33,609 nt of DNA from Candidatus Poribacteria bacterium (GTDB taxonomy: Bacteria > Poribacteria > WGA-4E > WGA-3G): assembly GCA_022823085.1 (NCBI GenBank), contig JAJDXV010000007.1:1-33609 (forward strand). Direction: 5' to 3'. Of this stretch, positions 1 to 8,516 are shown one piece after another (the stretch's first letter is position 1; every line of letters starts with the position of its first letter). Position numbers and translations under genes: made by a program. The notes under the pieces are model-generated. The model had not been told where the DNA came from and did no database searches. It saw nothing but the letters and a program-made list of their open reading frames with translations.

Positions 1-52
1 CTAAAGTCTGATAACATGTCTTCTAAGCAGGAAAGAGGGGTCATTAGATATG

Positions 53-96
53 TCCTTTCAAGGTTTATGATTTATTATGAAAGGATACCCTTTTTT
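53..96 (+). terminator. Weak hairpin followed by a T-run
   Basis: TCCTTTCA (53-60) and TGAAAGGA (78-85) form an 8-bp stem with a 17-nt loop, and a run of six T follows at 91-96. The loop is long and the T-run begins five bases past the stem, so termination would be weak. It may instead be the remnant of a longer structure. Confidence 0.25.
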
Positions 97-185
97 CTGT
101 TTATTGTCATCTTAATTCTTAAAATTGTCCAAACCATAGTAGTCTATATAGACATCGAAAAAATAATTGGACACGCTATAACATG

Positions 186-221
186 AGACCGCGTCAATTG
201 TTTGACGCGGTCTATTTTTTT
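186..221 (+). terminator. Strong rho-independent terminator
   Basis: A 12-bp perfect stem (186-197 paired with 202-213, core GACCGCGTCAA) has a 4-nt loop and is followed by A and a run of seven T. The T-run lies only on the plus-strand 3' side, so it ends a plus-strand transcript that starts before the window. It also insulates the promoter at 349-377. Confidence 0.78.
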
Positions 222-348
222 CAACATCCATACTTGTATTGCCAATGCCCAAAATCTGTGGCGACAACGCGAAAAGTGCGTGGTATCTGGAAAAAACTTG
301 ACAAATTCCGTGAAAATAGTCAAGATAGTCGTAAAACCGCATCTCCAT

Positions 349-377
349 TTGACAAATTGACTTTAGAAATGTATAAT
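349..377 (+). promoter_or_regulatory. Consensus sigma70-type promoter for the sulfurtransferase
   Basis: TTGACA (349-354) and TATAAT (372-377) are separated by exactly 17 bp, a perfect match to the housekeeping promoter consensus. The expected start near 384 leaves a leader of about 90 nt before the ATG at 475. It lies just downstream of the terminator at 186-221, as expected for a new transcription unit. Confidence 0.8.
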
Positions 378-474
378 ATAGGTAAAGTACTATTTTATGT
401 GTATCAATAGGACGTGGCTTGCGGGCTGTATAATTTGGCAAGCCTGAACAAGAACAAGGGAGATTAAAATAGAA

Positions 475-1323
475 ATGGCTGATTACGCTAATCCTGATGT
501 TTTGGTGACGACAGACTGGGTGGCTGAACATGGCGGCGATGCTGGGGTTCGGCTCCTTGAAGTAGATGTTGATACGTCGGCTTACGGTGAAGGACATATC
601 GCCGGCGCTGTCGGAGTGAATTGGGAAACGCAACTCTGCGATCAAGTTCGACGCGACATCCTCACGAAAGATCAATTTGAAGCACTTTGCAACGACAGTG
701 GGATCGCGAACGATACGACTATTATCTTCTACGGTGATAATAACAACTGGTTCGCAACTTATGCCTTGTGGCAGTTCCGCTATTACGGACACGATGAGAG
801 TCTCTTGAAAGTGATGAACGGTGGTCGTCAGAAGTGGATTGATGAAGGGAGAGATCTGGTCACTGATGTGCCAGATTACGCCGGTACAGGCTATCAGGCG
901 AAATTTCCTGATGACAACGTTCGTGCTACAGCAGGTAATGTTCGCGAGACACTCGGTGAAGGTACTGTTAACCTTGTTGATGTCCGCTCACCTGCCGAAT
1001 TCTCTGGTGAAGTCATCGCGCCTCCGGGTATGAGTGAGACGGCGCAACGCGGTGGGCATATCCCGGGTGCTGCGAACATCCCGTGGGCGACTGCGGTTGC
1101 TGAGGACGGCACTTTTAAATCACACGACGAATTGCAGGAAATCTATGGCGGTGCAGGTGTCGATGATAGTAAAGAGACAATCGCTTATTGCCGTATTGGT
1201 GAACGTTCATCGCATACATGGTTTGTGCTGAAGTATCTACTCGGCTATGAGAAGGTCCGCAACTACGATGGCAGTTGGACGGAATGGGGTAACCTCGTCG
1301 GTGCGCCGATCGCACGCGACTAA
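475..1323 (+). CDS. Thiosulfate/3-mercaptopyruvate sulfurtransferase (tandem rhodanese)
   Basis: This 282-residue protein has two rhodanese domains, about residues 8-128 and 150-275, the usual size for the family. The C-terminal domain carries the active-site loop CRIGERSSHTW with the sulfur-carrying cysteine at residue 239; the N-terminal domain has no equivalent cysteine loop (YGDNNNW), as is normal for the inactive half. The enzyme moves a sulfane sulfur from thiosulfate or 3-mercaptopyruvate to a thiol or cyanide acceptor, probably in the cytoplasm because no signal peptide is visible. The CRIGER loop resembles the actinobacterial-type thiosulfate sulfurtransferases, so I favour thiosulfate, but specificity is not provable from sequence. 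The start follows AAGGGAG at about 456-462. It has its own consensus promoter. Confidence 0.92.
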   Translation: MADYANPDVLVTTDWVAEHGGDAGVRLLEVDVDTSAYGEGHIAGAVGVNWETQLCDQVRRDILTKDQFEALCNDSGIANDTTIIFYGDNNNWFATYALWQFRYYGHDESLLKVMNGGRQKWIDEGRDLVTDVPDYAGTGYQAKFPDDNVRATAGNVRETLGEGTVNLVDVRSPAEFSGEVIAPPGMSETAQRGGHIPGAANIPWATAVAEDGTFKSHDELQEIYGGAGVDDSKETIAYCRIGERSSHTWFVLKYLLGYEKVRNYDGSWTEWGNLVGAPIARD

Positions 1324-1339
1324 ATTTCTACTTTTGATC

Positions 1340-1368
1340 CGTAGGGGCGAGGTAACCTCGCCCCTACG
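1340..1368. repeat. REP-like perfect palindrome
   Basis: A 14-bp arm (CGTAGGGGCGAGGT, 1340-1353) is repeated inverted at 1355-1368 around a single central base. There is no T-run on either side, so it is not a standard intrinsic terminator. It lies between the sulfurtransferase and the next small gene. Palindromes of the type GTAGGGGCG...CGCCCCTAC are, from memory, dispersed intergenic repeats in several bacterial groups. Confidence 0.7.
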
Positions 1369-1391
1369 ACGAACTTATCGCTACGAAAAAT

Positions 1392-1679
1392 ATGCCTAAA
1401 TTTGTTTCTGCCCACGTTATCGCTTGCATGACGCGCCAAGATGTTGCGCGACTGCTGAAGCGTTTCAAGGAAGAAGAAAACGACGACGTTCGTAATATCC
1501 GAGTGCTATGTGATACGCTTTCAGGACGGATGGTCTGTGAATGGGAAGCGAGGGACCGTATGGTTCTCATTGAGTGGTTGAAAAAGTGCAACGTCCAAAT
1601 ACGCGGAACAGGCGAATGGGTTATGGCAGTCCAGTATGAATCCATTGACAGTGCGTTGGTTGTACCGGCTCGTGAGTAG
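1392..1679 (+). CDS. Small DUF4242-like protein of unknown function
   Basis: This 95-residue soluble protein begins MPKFVSAHVIACM. It has an alternating beta-alpha pattern compatible with a ferredoxin-like fold: strand (FVSAHVIA), helix (RQDVARLLKRFKEE), strand (NIRVLCDTLSGRMVCEWEA), helix (RDRMVLIEWLKKCN), strand. The layout resembles DUF4242, whose best-known member binds nickel, but I assign that only from the general pattern. Two cysteines (in the VIACM and VLCDT segments) and one near the end of the second helix could be ligands. No good ribosome binding site is visible; the gene starts 23 bases after the palindrome at 1340-1368. No function should be assumed. Confidence 0.6.
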   Translation: MPKFVSAHVIACMTRQDVARLLKRFKEEENDDVRNIRVLCDTLSGRMVCEWEARDRMVLIEWLKKCNVQIRGTGEWVMAVQYESIDSALVVPARE

Positions 1680-1769
1680 AACTGAACGTTTGGAGATGCG
1701 TAGGCGGCTGTTAGGTGTCGGTTAAGTGTGTGGTATTCACAACTGATAACGAACAAAGGAGATAGCACG

Positions 1770-2519
1770 ATGCGAAAAAGAATAGGCGCTGCCCCGACAC
1801 TCGTCTATCCCGACTCAGATGGAGAACCGATGGCAGAAAGTGGAAAACATGTCAGAACCCTCTTGGATATGATAGATGCGATAGACCAGTTTTTTCGGGA
1901 TGTTCCAGATGTGCATGTAGGGGGGAATATGTTCCTCTATTATGAAGAAGGGAATCCGCGTAAGGTTATCTCGCCCGATGTGTTCATGGTTCGTGGCGTG
2001 TCTAAAAAAGACTTGCGAACCTATAAGACGTGGGAACAGCAACCGTATCTCGATTTCGTCCTCGAACTTGCCAGTCCAAGCACGTATACGAAAGATTTCA
2101 ACGAGAAGAAGGCGATTTATGAGCAGATTCTACGGGTCAAAGAGTATTGCATCTACGATCCATACCATGAGATTGATCCGTCCTTCATCGGATTTCGGCT
2201 TGTAGGGGATGCGTATGAAGAAATAGCGTTTGTAGAAGGTAGACTTCCGTGTGAGACGTTGGGTTTAGAGTTAGGTGAGCGCGATGGTGTGTTGCGGCTC
2301 TATGATCCTGTCAAGGGGATGTGGTTCGGTCCTGGTCGAGAGCATACAGCTGAAGCGGAGGCCCGCGCCTTTGAAGAAGCCCACGCGCGGCAGAAGGCGG
2401 AGGTCCGCGCCTCTGAAGCGGAGGTCCGCGCCTCTGAAGAAACTCGCGCACGCCGAGAGGCAGAAGCCGAACTCGAAAAACTACGCGCAGCACTTCACCG
2501 CTTGGAAACAACCGAATAG
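1770..2519 (+). CDS. Uma2-family (DUF820) putative PD-(D/E)XK endonuclease with coiled-coil tail
   Basis: This 249-residue protein has a Uma2/DUF820 core (about residues 1-185). It contains the pattern expected of this nuclease-like fold: SPDVFMV, then LDFVLELASPST, then EKKAIYEQILRVKEYCIYDP, so the acidic D, E and lysine positions are all present. The last 50-60 residues are an Ala/Glu/Arg-rich coiled coil built from short repeats. The start is ATG 1770, seven bases after AAAGGAG (1756-1762); a longer frame from 1728 has no ribosome binding site. Uma2 proteins are widely expanded in cyanobacteria and some uncultured phyla, and their cellular role is unresolved. The stop codon overlaps the ribosome binding site of the next gene, so the two are probably co-transcribed. 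Confidence 0.85.
   Translation: MRKRIGAAPTLVYPDSDGEPMAESGKHVRTLLDMIDAIDQFFRDVPDVHVGGNMFLYYEEGNPRKVISPDVFMVRGVSKKDLRTYKTWEQQPYLDFVLELASPSTYTKDFNEKKAIYEQILRVKEYCIYDPYHEIDPSFIGFRLVGDAYEEIAFVEGRLPCETLGLELGERDGVLRLYDPVKGMWFGPGREHTAEAEARAFEEAHARQKAEVRASEAEVRASEETRARREAEAELEKLRAALHRLETTE
2355..2438 (+). repeat. 21-bp in-frame repeats in the Uma2 coiled-coil tail
   Basis: Two adjacent identical 21-bp units (2397-2417 and 2418-2438, starting GCGGAGGTCCGCGCC) encode AEVRASE twice. A diverged copy lies at 2355-2375, encoding AEARAFE. The length is a multiple of three and of the heptad repeat, so gain or loss of units would lengthen the coiled coil without a frameshift. Confidence 0.8.
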
Positions 2520-2529
2520 GAGACAGATC

Positions 2530-5500
2530 GTGAAAATCGGCAGATACCTACTTACAGTGATCCTAATATGTGTGGGATTAGCGTTTGCAACAGCAGACGC
2601 GCAAGAAGACCTCGCACAGGAAGCGTCTGCTATTTTTCAACAAAACTGCTTGACTTGTCATGGATCATCCGGCTCTTTTAAGGAGGCACTTCTGATTGAC
2701 CGCACCGCGCTTGTTGATACCGAAGTCGTCATTCCAGGGGCCCCTGAAAACTCAGAGTTCTATAAACGCCTACTCGGTCCCACTGAAAACGGCGCACAAA
2801 TGCCACTCAATCTACCGCCACTCTCACAAGATGCTATCGAAACGATCGCACTTTGGATTGCCGCAGGCGCGCCAGATTGGGAGGTTCGGCACGACATCAA
2901 TTTCATAACCACCGAGACAATACTTGAGGCTATTCAAGCACATTTGGATGCATTGGACCCGTTTGACCGTCCATCCGCACGCTATTTTACATTGACGCAT
3001 CTCTATAATGCAGGTGAAAGCTCCGAAACACTCAGGGATTATCGGATTGCACTCTCTAAACTCGTAAATAGCCTCTCGTGGAGATTTGAGATCACAAACC
3101 CGACACCGATTGATGCTGCACAAACAATCTTCTATATTGATCTACGGCGTTACGAATGGAATACGACAACCGATGCTTGGACACACATTGAGCAAGTATA
3201 TCCTTACAACATTGCGTTTGACCCAGAAACACAAGCCAGTCTCCTTGAAAAACTGACCCAACTACAGACGGACACGGGCAGTGTAGTGCCGTTTGTCCAT
3301 GCCGATTGGTTTCTCGCAACGGCTTCGTTACCACCGCTCTACCACGACATTTTAGGATTGCCAGAAACAGACCGTTCATTAGAGACACAGTTAGAGGTAG
3401 ATGTGGCGAGCAATATCCGGAACGCCCCGGGGATAAATGTTTGGCGTGCGGGTTTCAACGATTCGGGTGTCTCAACAAACAATCGCGTTGTCGAACGCCA
3501 CACATCTCGCTACGGCGCGTATTGGAAGAGTTACGACTTCGCTGGCAGCGTAGGATCGCAGAATATCTTTACACACCCACTCGATTTTACACACGATGGT
3601 GGCGAAATTGTCTTCAATTTACCCAACGGGTTGCAGGCGTATTTTCTCGTTGATGCCAACGGAAGCCGATTGGACGACGCGCCAATTGACATCGTTTCTA
3701 ACCCCGCAGCCAGCAATCCGACGGTGCGGAACGGTCTCTCCTGTATCGGGTGTCATACGCAAGGTATGAAGAGGTTTGAAGACAGTGTGCGCGCGGCAAT
3801 AGAACAGGATGAAACCCCACCGTATAATAAAGAACAAGCATTGCGCCTCTACCCGGAACAGTCGGTTCTCGATGAACTCGTGGAAAAAGATACCATTAGA
3901 TTCCAGCAGGCGTTAGAAAAAATTGGGGGTCCGTTTGCGGATGAGGCATCGCGACAGCGATTCTTCAAGCGACATGAAAATGAACCGGTCCAACGTTTTC
4001 ATGAGTTGTTTCAAGCACCGTTAGATGCATCACACGCTGCAGCCGCTGTGGGATTAGAAACAGCCGAATTCCTGACACAGATCCGTGAGAAACAGCACCT
4101 AAAAAACTTGGGACTACAAACACTTATAGACGAGAACGGCACCGTGAAACGGGATGCATGGACATCTAACTTTGACGATGTGATTTCTGCGTTGAATACA
4201 CCTGATAGCACCCCGCCACCGGTTGTGGAACGTCCAGAGCGCATCCCTGGGGCTTCTGTTCACATCCCCGATGCAAACTTGCGCGCGGCAATTGCAGAGG
4301 CGCTCGGCAAAGCATCCGGTGATGTAATTACAGCAGAGGATATGGAAACATTGACAGAACTTGATGCCAAGAATATGGGAATCAGTAAGCTGACAGGGCT
4401 TGAATTGGCAACAAATCTGCATAGCATCAATCTTTGGGGAAACGAGATCTCCGATATATCACCACTAACAGCATTAATTAACTTGCGGAGTCTCACATTT
4501 GTAGATAACTTGATCTCTGATATATCCAGTCTAAAGGGATTAATAAATCTGACCCATCTGAATCTTTGGGATAATCCGGTATCCGACTTGTCTCCCCTTG
4601 CAGGATTGACTGAACTCAACGTATTAAGCCTTGCTAACCAGGCAGGCTTTAATTTGGGAGTTGTCGATCTGTCTCCTCTCGCAGGTCTAACTAACCTGAT
4701 TCGGTTATCGTTTCACAATATCACGGTATCCGACTTGTCTTTCCTAATAGGCTTGATCAATCTGGAGCACATATCGTTTGCCAGCAATGAGGTATCCGAT
4801 CTGTCACCCTTATCAGGTTTAATCAACTTGAAAAGAATTCACACTTGGGGTAATCCTATATCAGATTTCTCATTTCTAACGAAATTGACAAAATTGGAAA
4901 GAGTGGATATTTGTGGTGGAGAGAATGTGTCTGACCTCTCGTCTCTGGCGGGTTTAACAGTTTTGAAGGAACTGTACCTTGTCAAAAATGGGATTTTGGA
5001 TGTGTCACCCTTGGTGGGTTTAACAGACTTAACACGCCTCAATCTCGCCGAAAACGATGTATCAGATGTATCCCCCTTGGCAGCCTTAACCAATCTGACA
5101 TGGCTCAAACTCACCGACAATCCAATAACAGACTTTTCACCGTTAGCAGCACTCGCCGAAACGACCAATATACTTACCGGGGAGGTTGCTATCTCTGATC
5201 CGAACCTGCGTGCCGCAATTGCAGAAGCACTCGGCAAAGAGAATACGGCGTTTGTCTCAATTACGATGGAGGAGATGGCGACTTTAGAACGTCTTGAGGC
5301 GGAAGGCAAAGACATTAGCGATTTGACGGGCCTTGAGTTTGCTATAAATTTAGAGTATTTAAACGCAGTTAACAACCAAATATCCGACCTTTCACCTCTC
5401 TCTGAACTCATCAACTTGAGAAGATTAGCTATTTTTCACAATCCAATAGAAAGTTTATCCCCGATCGCGGGGTTATCAAATTTAGAACATATCACGCTTA

Positions 5501-7509
5501 TAGGAGATGGCGGCATCTCGGATCTTTCTCCTCTTGCGGGACTTGTTAAACTCAGACACTTTCTATCATGGGGTAACCCAATCTCGGATCTTTCTCCTCT
5601 TGCGGGCTTGACAGAATTGGAAACGATTGATATTTGCGGGGCAGAAGTGTCCGATATCTCACCATTAGCCAACTTAAAAGGGGTTAAAGAATTATATCTT
5701 GCCTCAAATAGCATCTCGGATGTATCACCTTTGTCGAGATTAGACAGCTTAATACGTTTGAATCTTGAGTGGAATAAAATATCCGACGTGTCTCCTTTAG
5801 CAGCTTTGCAGCAACTGGAATATTTAGGACTTCATCACAATTCTATATCTGACTTCTCGCTTTTAGCAGAATTATCTGAGACAACAGTTATTAGTCGGGC
5901 ATTTAATCCGGGTGCCCCTATCGGTGGTCCGAAAATAGAAGGCCCCTGGTTATGGGTAACCGTTCCAGGCGAACACCTCAATAGCACAACAGACTTATTG
6001 GCGGAAGCCAGTGGAGACGTTGTAACAGAAAAGCAGATTGCGACCTCCGGGGCAATAGAAGGTAAACCTGTTGGAAACAGCACTTGGACAGCAAGCAAAA
6101 TTTCACCTATAGGAAGTAATAACATTATTGACATGTTGGACGCTCTCGGTATTGAAACAGGTATAGGTAATAACAATCGTATCATCTACGGTTCTATCAC
6201 GCTCGATTCACCGCGCGCACAGCACACAAATATGTTATTTGGAAGCGATACTGAAACAAAAATATGGCTCAATGGTGAATTGGTCCACCAAAAACTCCTT
6301 TGGAGTAACGTTCGCGCCGCTAATTATCATCATTTTTTTCCTGTAACGCTAAAAAAAGGGGCAAATGTTCTGTTAGTTGCAGTTGAACACCATTCTTGGC
6401 TAAATTGGTTCGGTTTTTTCGGTTTTGAAGAAGGCACGGAGTATACGACGGTAATACCTCCAAGCGTCGGCTTTACATTTTCTGCCGCTGAAACAAACCT
6501 TCTCGCTGGTGATACGTTTACGCTCCATCTCAACGCAGAAAACGTTACCGATTTAGCAGGATGGCAAGCGGATATTACATTTGACCCCGAAGTACTTGAA
6601 GCGACTGAAGTCAGCGAAGGCGATTTCCTGAAAACAGATGGCGGCGCGACTTTCTTTCAGGAGGGGACAATTGATAACACGGCAGGGAAAATTAAGACGC
6701 TAAGTTCAGCACTGATTTCCGAAAGCGGCGTTAGTGGTACAGGTACACTACTCTCCGTAACATTTATTGCAAAAGCGGGGGGCGAAACCCAAATAGCACT
6801 GGAAAACTTTGAATTTGGTTCTATTACCGGTGACATCATTCCTGCTGTTCCACCGAATATTACTATCATTGTGGGGGACTATTCCCCATGGGATGTGAAT
6901 CAGGATGGACGAGTGAGTGTTTTGGATCTGATTCTCGTGGCACGAGACTTAGGCTCGGACGCGCCTGCCAATTTACGGACTGATGTAAATCGTGATGGCG
7001 TTATCAACGTTCAAGACCTTATCATTGTCGCACAACATCTCGGAGAATCAACTGTTTCTGCAGCACCCTCCGTTATCGCAGCAATAGACAACGGAGAATT
7101 AACGCCTGCGATGGTCCAAGCATGGATAGAACAAGCGCAGCTTGAAGATGACGGCTCCATCGCTTTCCGACAAGGCATCGCCACTCTTGAACGACTTCTG
7201 ACACTGTTCATCCCAGACGAAACCGCTCTACTTCACAACTATCCAAACCCGTTCAACCCAGAGACGTGGATACCCTATCAACTCGCTGAACCCGCAGAAG
7301 TTACCTTGACGGTTCATGCCGTAAATGGTACGCGGGTCCGGACGTTGACGTTAGGGTATCAACCGGCTGGCATCTACCAAACCCGCAGCCGTGCCGCGTA
7401 TTGGGATGGCAAAAATGATGTCGGTGAACCCGTTGCAAGTGGTGTCTATTTTTATACATTTACAGCAGACGATTTCAACGCTACGCGAAAAATGCTGATA
7501 AGGAAATAG
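2530..7509 (+). CDS. Exported multi-domain cytochrome c / LRR / cohesin / dockerin protein with C-terminal sorting-like domain
   Basis: A protein of 1659 residues from GTG 2530, chosen because AGGAGA (2518-2523) sits six bases before it and a signal peptide starts there (hydrophobic LLTVILICVGLAFA, likely cleavage after ADA). In order: a c-type heme site CLTCH (C40, C43, H44) in a planctomycete-like cytochrome domain to about 120; a region I do not recognise; a second heme site CIGCH (C405, C408, H409); two internalin/SDS22-like LRR arrays, each opened by a cap (PDANLRAAIAEALGK, PDPNLRAAIAEALGK-like) and holding about 11 and 9 repeats of 'ISDLSPLAGLTNL' type (about 577-1121); a jelly-roll-like segment with 'KIWLNGELV'; a cohesin-like domain (about 1313-1451); a type I dockerin with two Ca-binding loops starting at D1455 and D1485; and a C-terminal NYPNPFNPETW FlgD/T9SS-like domain (1570-1659). 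It is probably at the cell surface. Function is unknown; protein binding is the safest inference. Confidence 0.85.
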   Translation: MKIGRYLLTVILICVGLAFATADAQEDLAQEASAIFQQNCLTCHGSSGSFKEALLIDRTALVDTEVVIPGAPENSEFYKRLLGPTENGAQMPLNLPPLSQDAIETIALWIAAGAPDWEVRHDINFITTETILEAIQAHLDALDPFDRPSARYFTLTHLYNAGESSETLRDYRIALSKLVNSLSWRFEITNPTPIDAAQTIFYIDLRRYEWNTTTDAWTHIEQVYPYNIAFDPETQASLLEKLTQLQTDTGSVVPFVHADWFLATASLPPLYHDILGLPETDRSLETQLEVDVASNIRNAPGINVWRAGFNDSGVSTNNRVVERHTSRYGAYWKSYDFAGSVGSQNIFTHPLDFTHDGGEIVFNLPNGLQAYFLVDANGSRLDDAPIDIVSNPAASNPTVRNGLSCIGCHTQGMKRFEDSVRAAIEQDETPPYNKEQALRLYPEQSVLDELVEKDTIRFQQALEKIGGPFADEASRQRFFKRHENEPVQRFHELFQAPLDASHAAAAVGLETAEFLTQIREKQHLKNLGLQTLIDENGTVKRDAWTSNFDDVISALNTPDSTPPPVVERPERIPGASVHIPDANLRAAIAEALGKASGDVITAEDMETLTELDAKNMGISKLTGLELATNLHSINLWGNEISDISPLTALINLRSLTFVDNLISDISSLKGLINLTHLNLWDNPVSDLSPLAGLTELNVLSLANQAGFNLGVVDLSPLAGLTNLIRLSFHNITVSDLSFLIGLINLEHISFASNEVSDLSPLSGLINLKRIHTWGNPISDFSFLTKLTKLERVDICGGENVSDLSSLAGLTVLKELYLVKNGILDVSPLVGLTDLTRLNLAENDVSDVSPLAALTNLTWLKLTDNPITDFSPLAALAETTNILTGEVAISDPNLRAAIAEALGKENTAFVSITMEEMATLERLEAEGKDISDLTGLEFAINLEYLNAVNNQISDLSPLSELINLRRLAIFHNPIESLSPIAGLSNLEHITLIGDGGISDLSPLAGLVKLRHFLSWGNPISDLSPLAGLTELETIDICGAEVSDISPLANLKGVKELYLASNSISDVSPLSRLDSLIRLNLEWNKISDVSPLAALQQLEYLGLHHNSISDFSLLAELSETTVISRAFNPGAPIGGPKIEGPWLWVTVPGEHLNSTTDLLAEASGDVVTEKQIATSGAIEGKPVGNSTWTASKISPIGSNNIIDMLDALGIETGIGNNNRIIYGSITLDSPRAQHTNMLFGSDTETKIWLNGELVHQKLLWSNVRAANYHHFFPVTLKKGANVLLVAVEHHSWLNWFGFFGFEEGTEYTTVIPPSVGFTFSAAETNLLAGDTFTLHLNAENVTDLAGWQADITFDPEVLEATEVSEGDFLKTDGGATFFQEGTIDNTAGKIKTLSSALISESGVSGTGTLLSVTFIAKAGGETQIALENFEFGSITGDIIPAVPPNITIIVGDYSPWDVNQDGRVSVLDLILVARDLGSDAPANLRTDVNRDGVINVQDLIIVAQHLGESTVSAAPSVIAAIDNGELTPAMVQAWIEQAQLEDDGSIAFRQGIATLERLLTLFIPDETALLHNYPNPFNPETWIPYQLAEPAEVTLTVHAVNGTRVRTLTLGYQPAGIYQTRSRAAYWDGKNDVGEPVASGVYFYTFTADDFNATRKMLIRK

Positions 7510-7528
7510 TATCAGGGGTGATTTTTCT

Positions 7529-7557
7529 TTGACAAGGCGGGTGAAGCGTGTTAGACT
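7529..7557 (+). promoter_or_regulatory. Promoter for the pterin cluster
   Basis: TTGACA (7529-7534), a 17-bp spacer and TAGACT (7552-7557) form a good sigma70-type promoter just after the end of the LRR gene and about 70 bp before the tandem PTPS gene. The -35 is perfect and the -10 matches four of six. Confidence 0.6.
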
Positions 7558-7632
7558 CTATGATATAAGTTGGATGCGTGTACCTCCTCAACGTTTAGAG
7601 GCAATCGAATAGGAGATTGGCAGTCAAAACCG

Positions 7633-8460
7633 ATGTACTACTTAACCCGTCAAACAGCGTTTGAGGCATCGCATTACAATCGGATTCCTGAATTGAGCGA
7701 CGCGGAGAATTTTGCGTTGTTCGGTGCCGCTGCGAACCCAAATAGCCACGGTCATAACTACATCCTTGAGGTGATGGTAAAAGGGGAAGTCGATGCAGAT
7801 GACGGTATGGTTATCAATCTGGTAACACTGGATGCGTTGTTGAAGTCGGAAGTGCTAGCGAATTACGATCACAAACACCTAAACTGTCAACATCCGGTTT
7901 TCGCAAAAAAACCGTCCCTACAACCGACGTGTGAAAACATCACCATAGAAATTTGGCAGCGGCTCGTGTCTTCTCTACCAGATGGGATGTTACACAGGGT
8001 ACGGCTCTACGAAAGCACATCAAATTTTGCCGACTATTATGGGGAAGGATCAATGGTTTATCTGACCAAGGTTTATGAATTCAGTGCAGCGCATCGTTTG
8101 CACAGCCACGTACTCAGTGCTGAAGAGAACAGCGAAGTATTTGGGAAGTGCAACAACCCGGCTGGACACGGTCATAATTACGTCCTTGAGGTTACGGTGA
8201 AGGGTGATGTTGATGAGAGAACAGGTCTGGTTGCGGGTCTAAGTCTCCTTGATGAAGTCGTTGAGAAACAGGTGTATGCGCGTTTCGATTACAAACATCT
8301 GAATGTGGACGCACCTGAATTTGAGACGCTGAATCCGACCTCGGAGAACTTCGTCAAAGTGCTTTGGGATGTATTAGCACCGAATTTACGTCCGGTGGTT
8401 TTACATCGCCTACGCTTGAGAGAGACACCGAAAAATCACTTTGATTACTACGGTGCGTAA
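7633..8460 (+). CDS. Tandem 6-pyruvoyl-tetrahydropterin synthase (PTPS/QueD superfamily)
   Basis: The 275-residue protein consists of two fused PTPS domains (about 1-135 and 137-275). The second has the full PTPS-II type motif: AAHRL zinc histidine, then GKCNNPAGHGHNY with the catalytic cysteine and two more zinc histidines, then FDYKHLN with the Asp/His pair. The first keeps the histidines (ASHYN, HGHNY) and YDHKHLN, but where the cysteine motif should be it reads GAAANPNSHGHNY, so its catalytic cysteine is gone. The active half should convert dihydroneopterin triphosphate to 6-pyruvoyl-tetrahydropterin; a QueD-like role in deazapurine synthesis is the alternative. folE follows directly, which supports pterin chemistry. 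The start is ATG 7633; AGGAGA at 7611-7616 is rather far upstream (16 nt), and a longer frame from 7570 is less likely. Confidence 0.85.
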   Translation: MYYLTRQTAFEASHYNRIPELSDAENFALFGAAANPNSHGHNYILEVMVKGEVDADDGMVINLVTLDALLKSEVLANYDHKHLNCQHPVFAKKPSLQPTCENITIEIWQRLVSSLPDGMLHRVRLYESTSNFADYYGEGSMVYLTKVYEFSAAHRLHSHVLSAEENSEVFGKCNNPAGHGHNYVLEVTVKGDVDERTGLVAGLSLLDEVVEKQVYARFDYKHLNVDAPEFETLNPTSENFVKVLWDVLAPNLRPVVLHRLRLRETPKNHFDYYGA

Positions 8461-8516
8461 TCTATTTTAGTTTGGAAGTAAGTAAAACAGCGTAAATGGA
8501 GAGAAACTTTAAAACG

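Larger units (their letters stand above)
1..474. other. Gene-free leader region upstream of the sulfurtransferase
   Basis: I see no convincing coding region here. The open frames in this stretch are AT-rich, show no family resemblance, and the long minus-strand one mostly runs antisense to the next gene. The stretch holds a weak hairpin with a T-run (53-96), a strong intrinsic terminator (186-221) and a consensus promoter (349-377). It therefore looks like the 3' end region of an upstream plus-strand unit lying outside the window, followed by the promoter of the gene at 475. Confidence 0.6.

Noticed and set aside
112..792. 226-codon minus-strand open frame over the leader and start of the sulfurtransferase gene
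   Set aside because: It is antisense to a clear rhodanese gene for almost half its length, shows no family signature, and crosses a terminator and a consensus promoter on the other strand.
2275..2529. Upstream part of the LRR gene's frame, as an extra 85 N-terminal residues
   Set aside because: It overlaps the Uma2 gene in another frame and reads through its Arg/Pro/Leu-rich repeat shadow. The GTG at 2530 has a ribosome binding site and begins a clear signal peptide.
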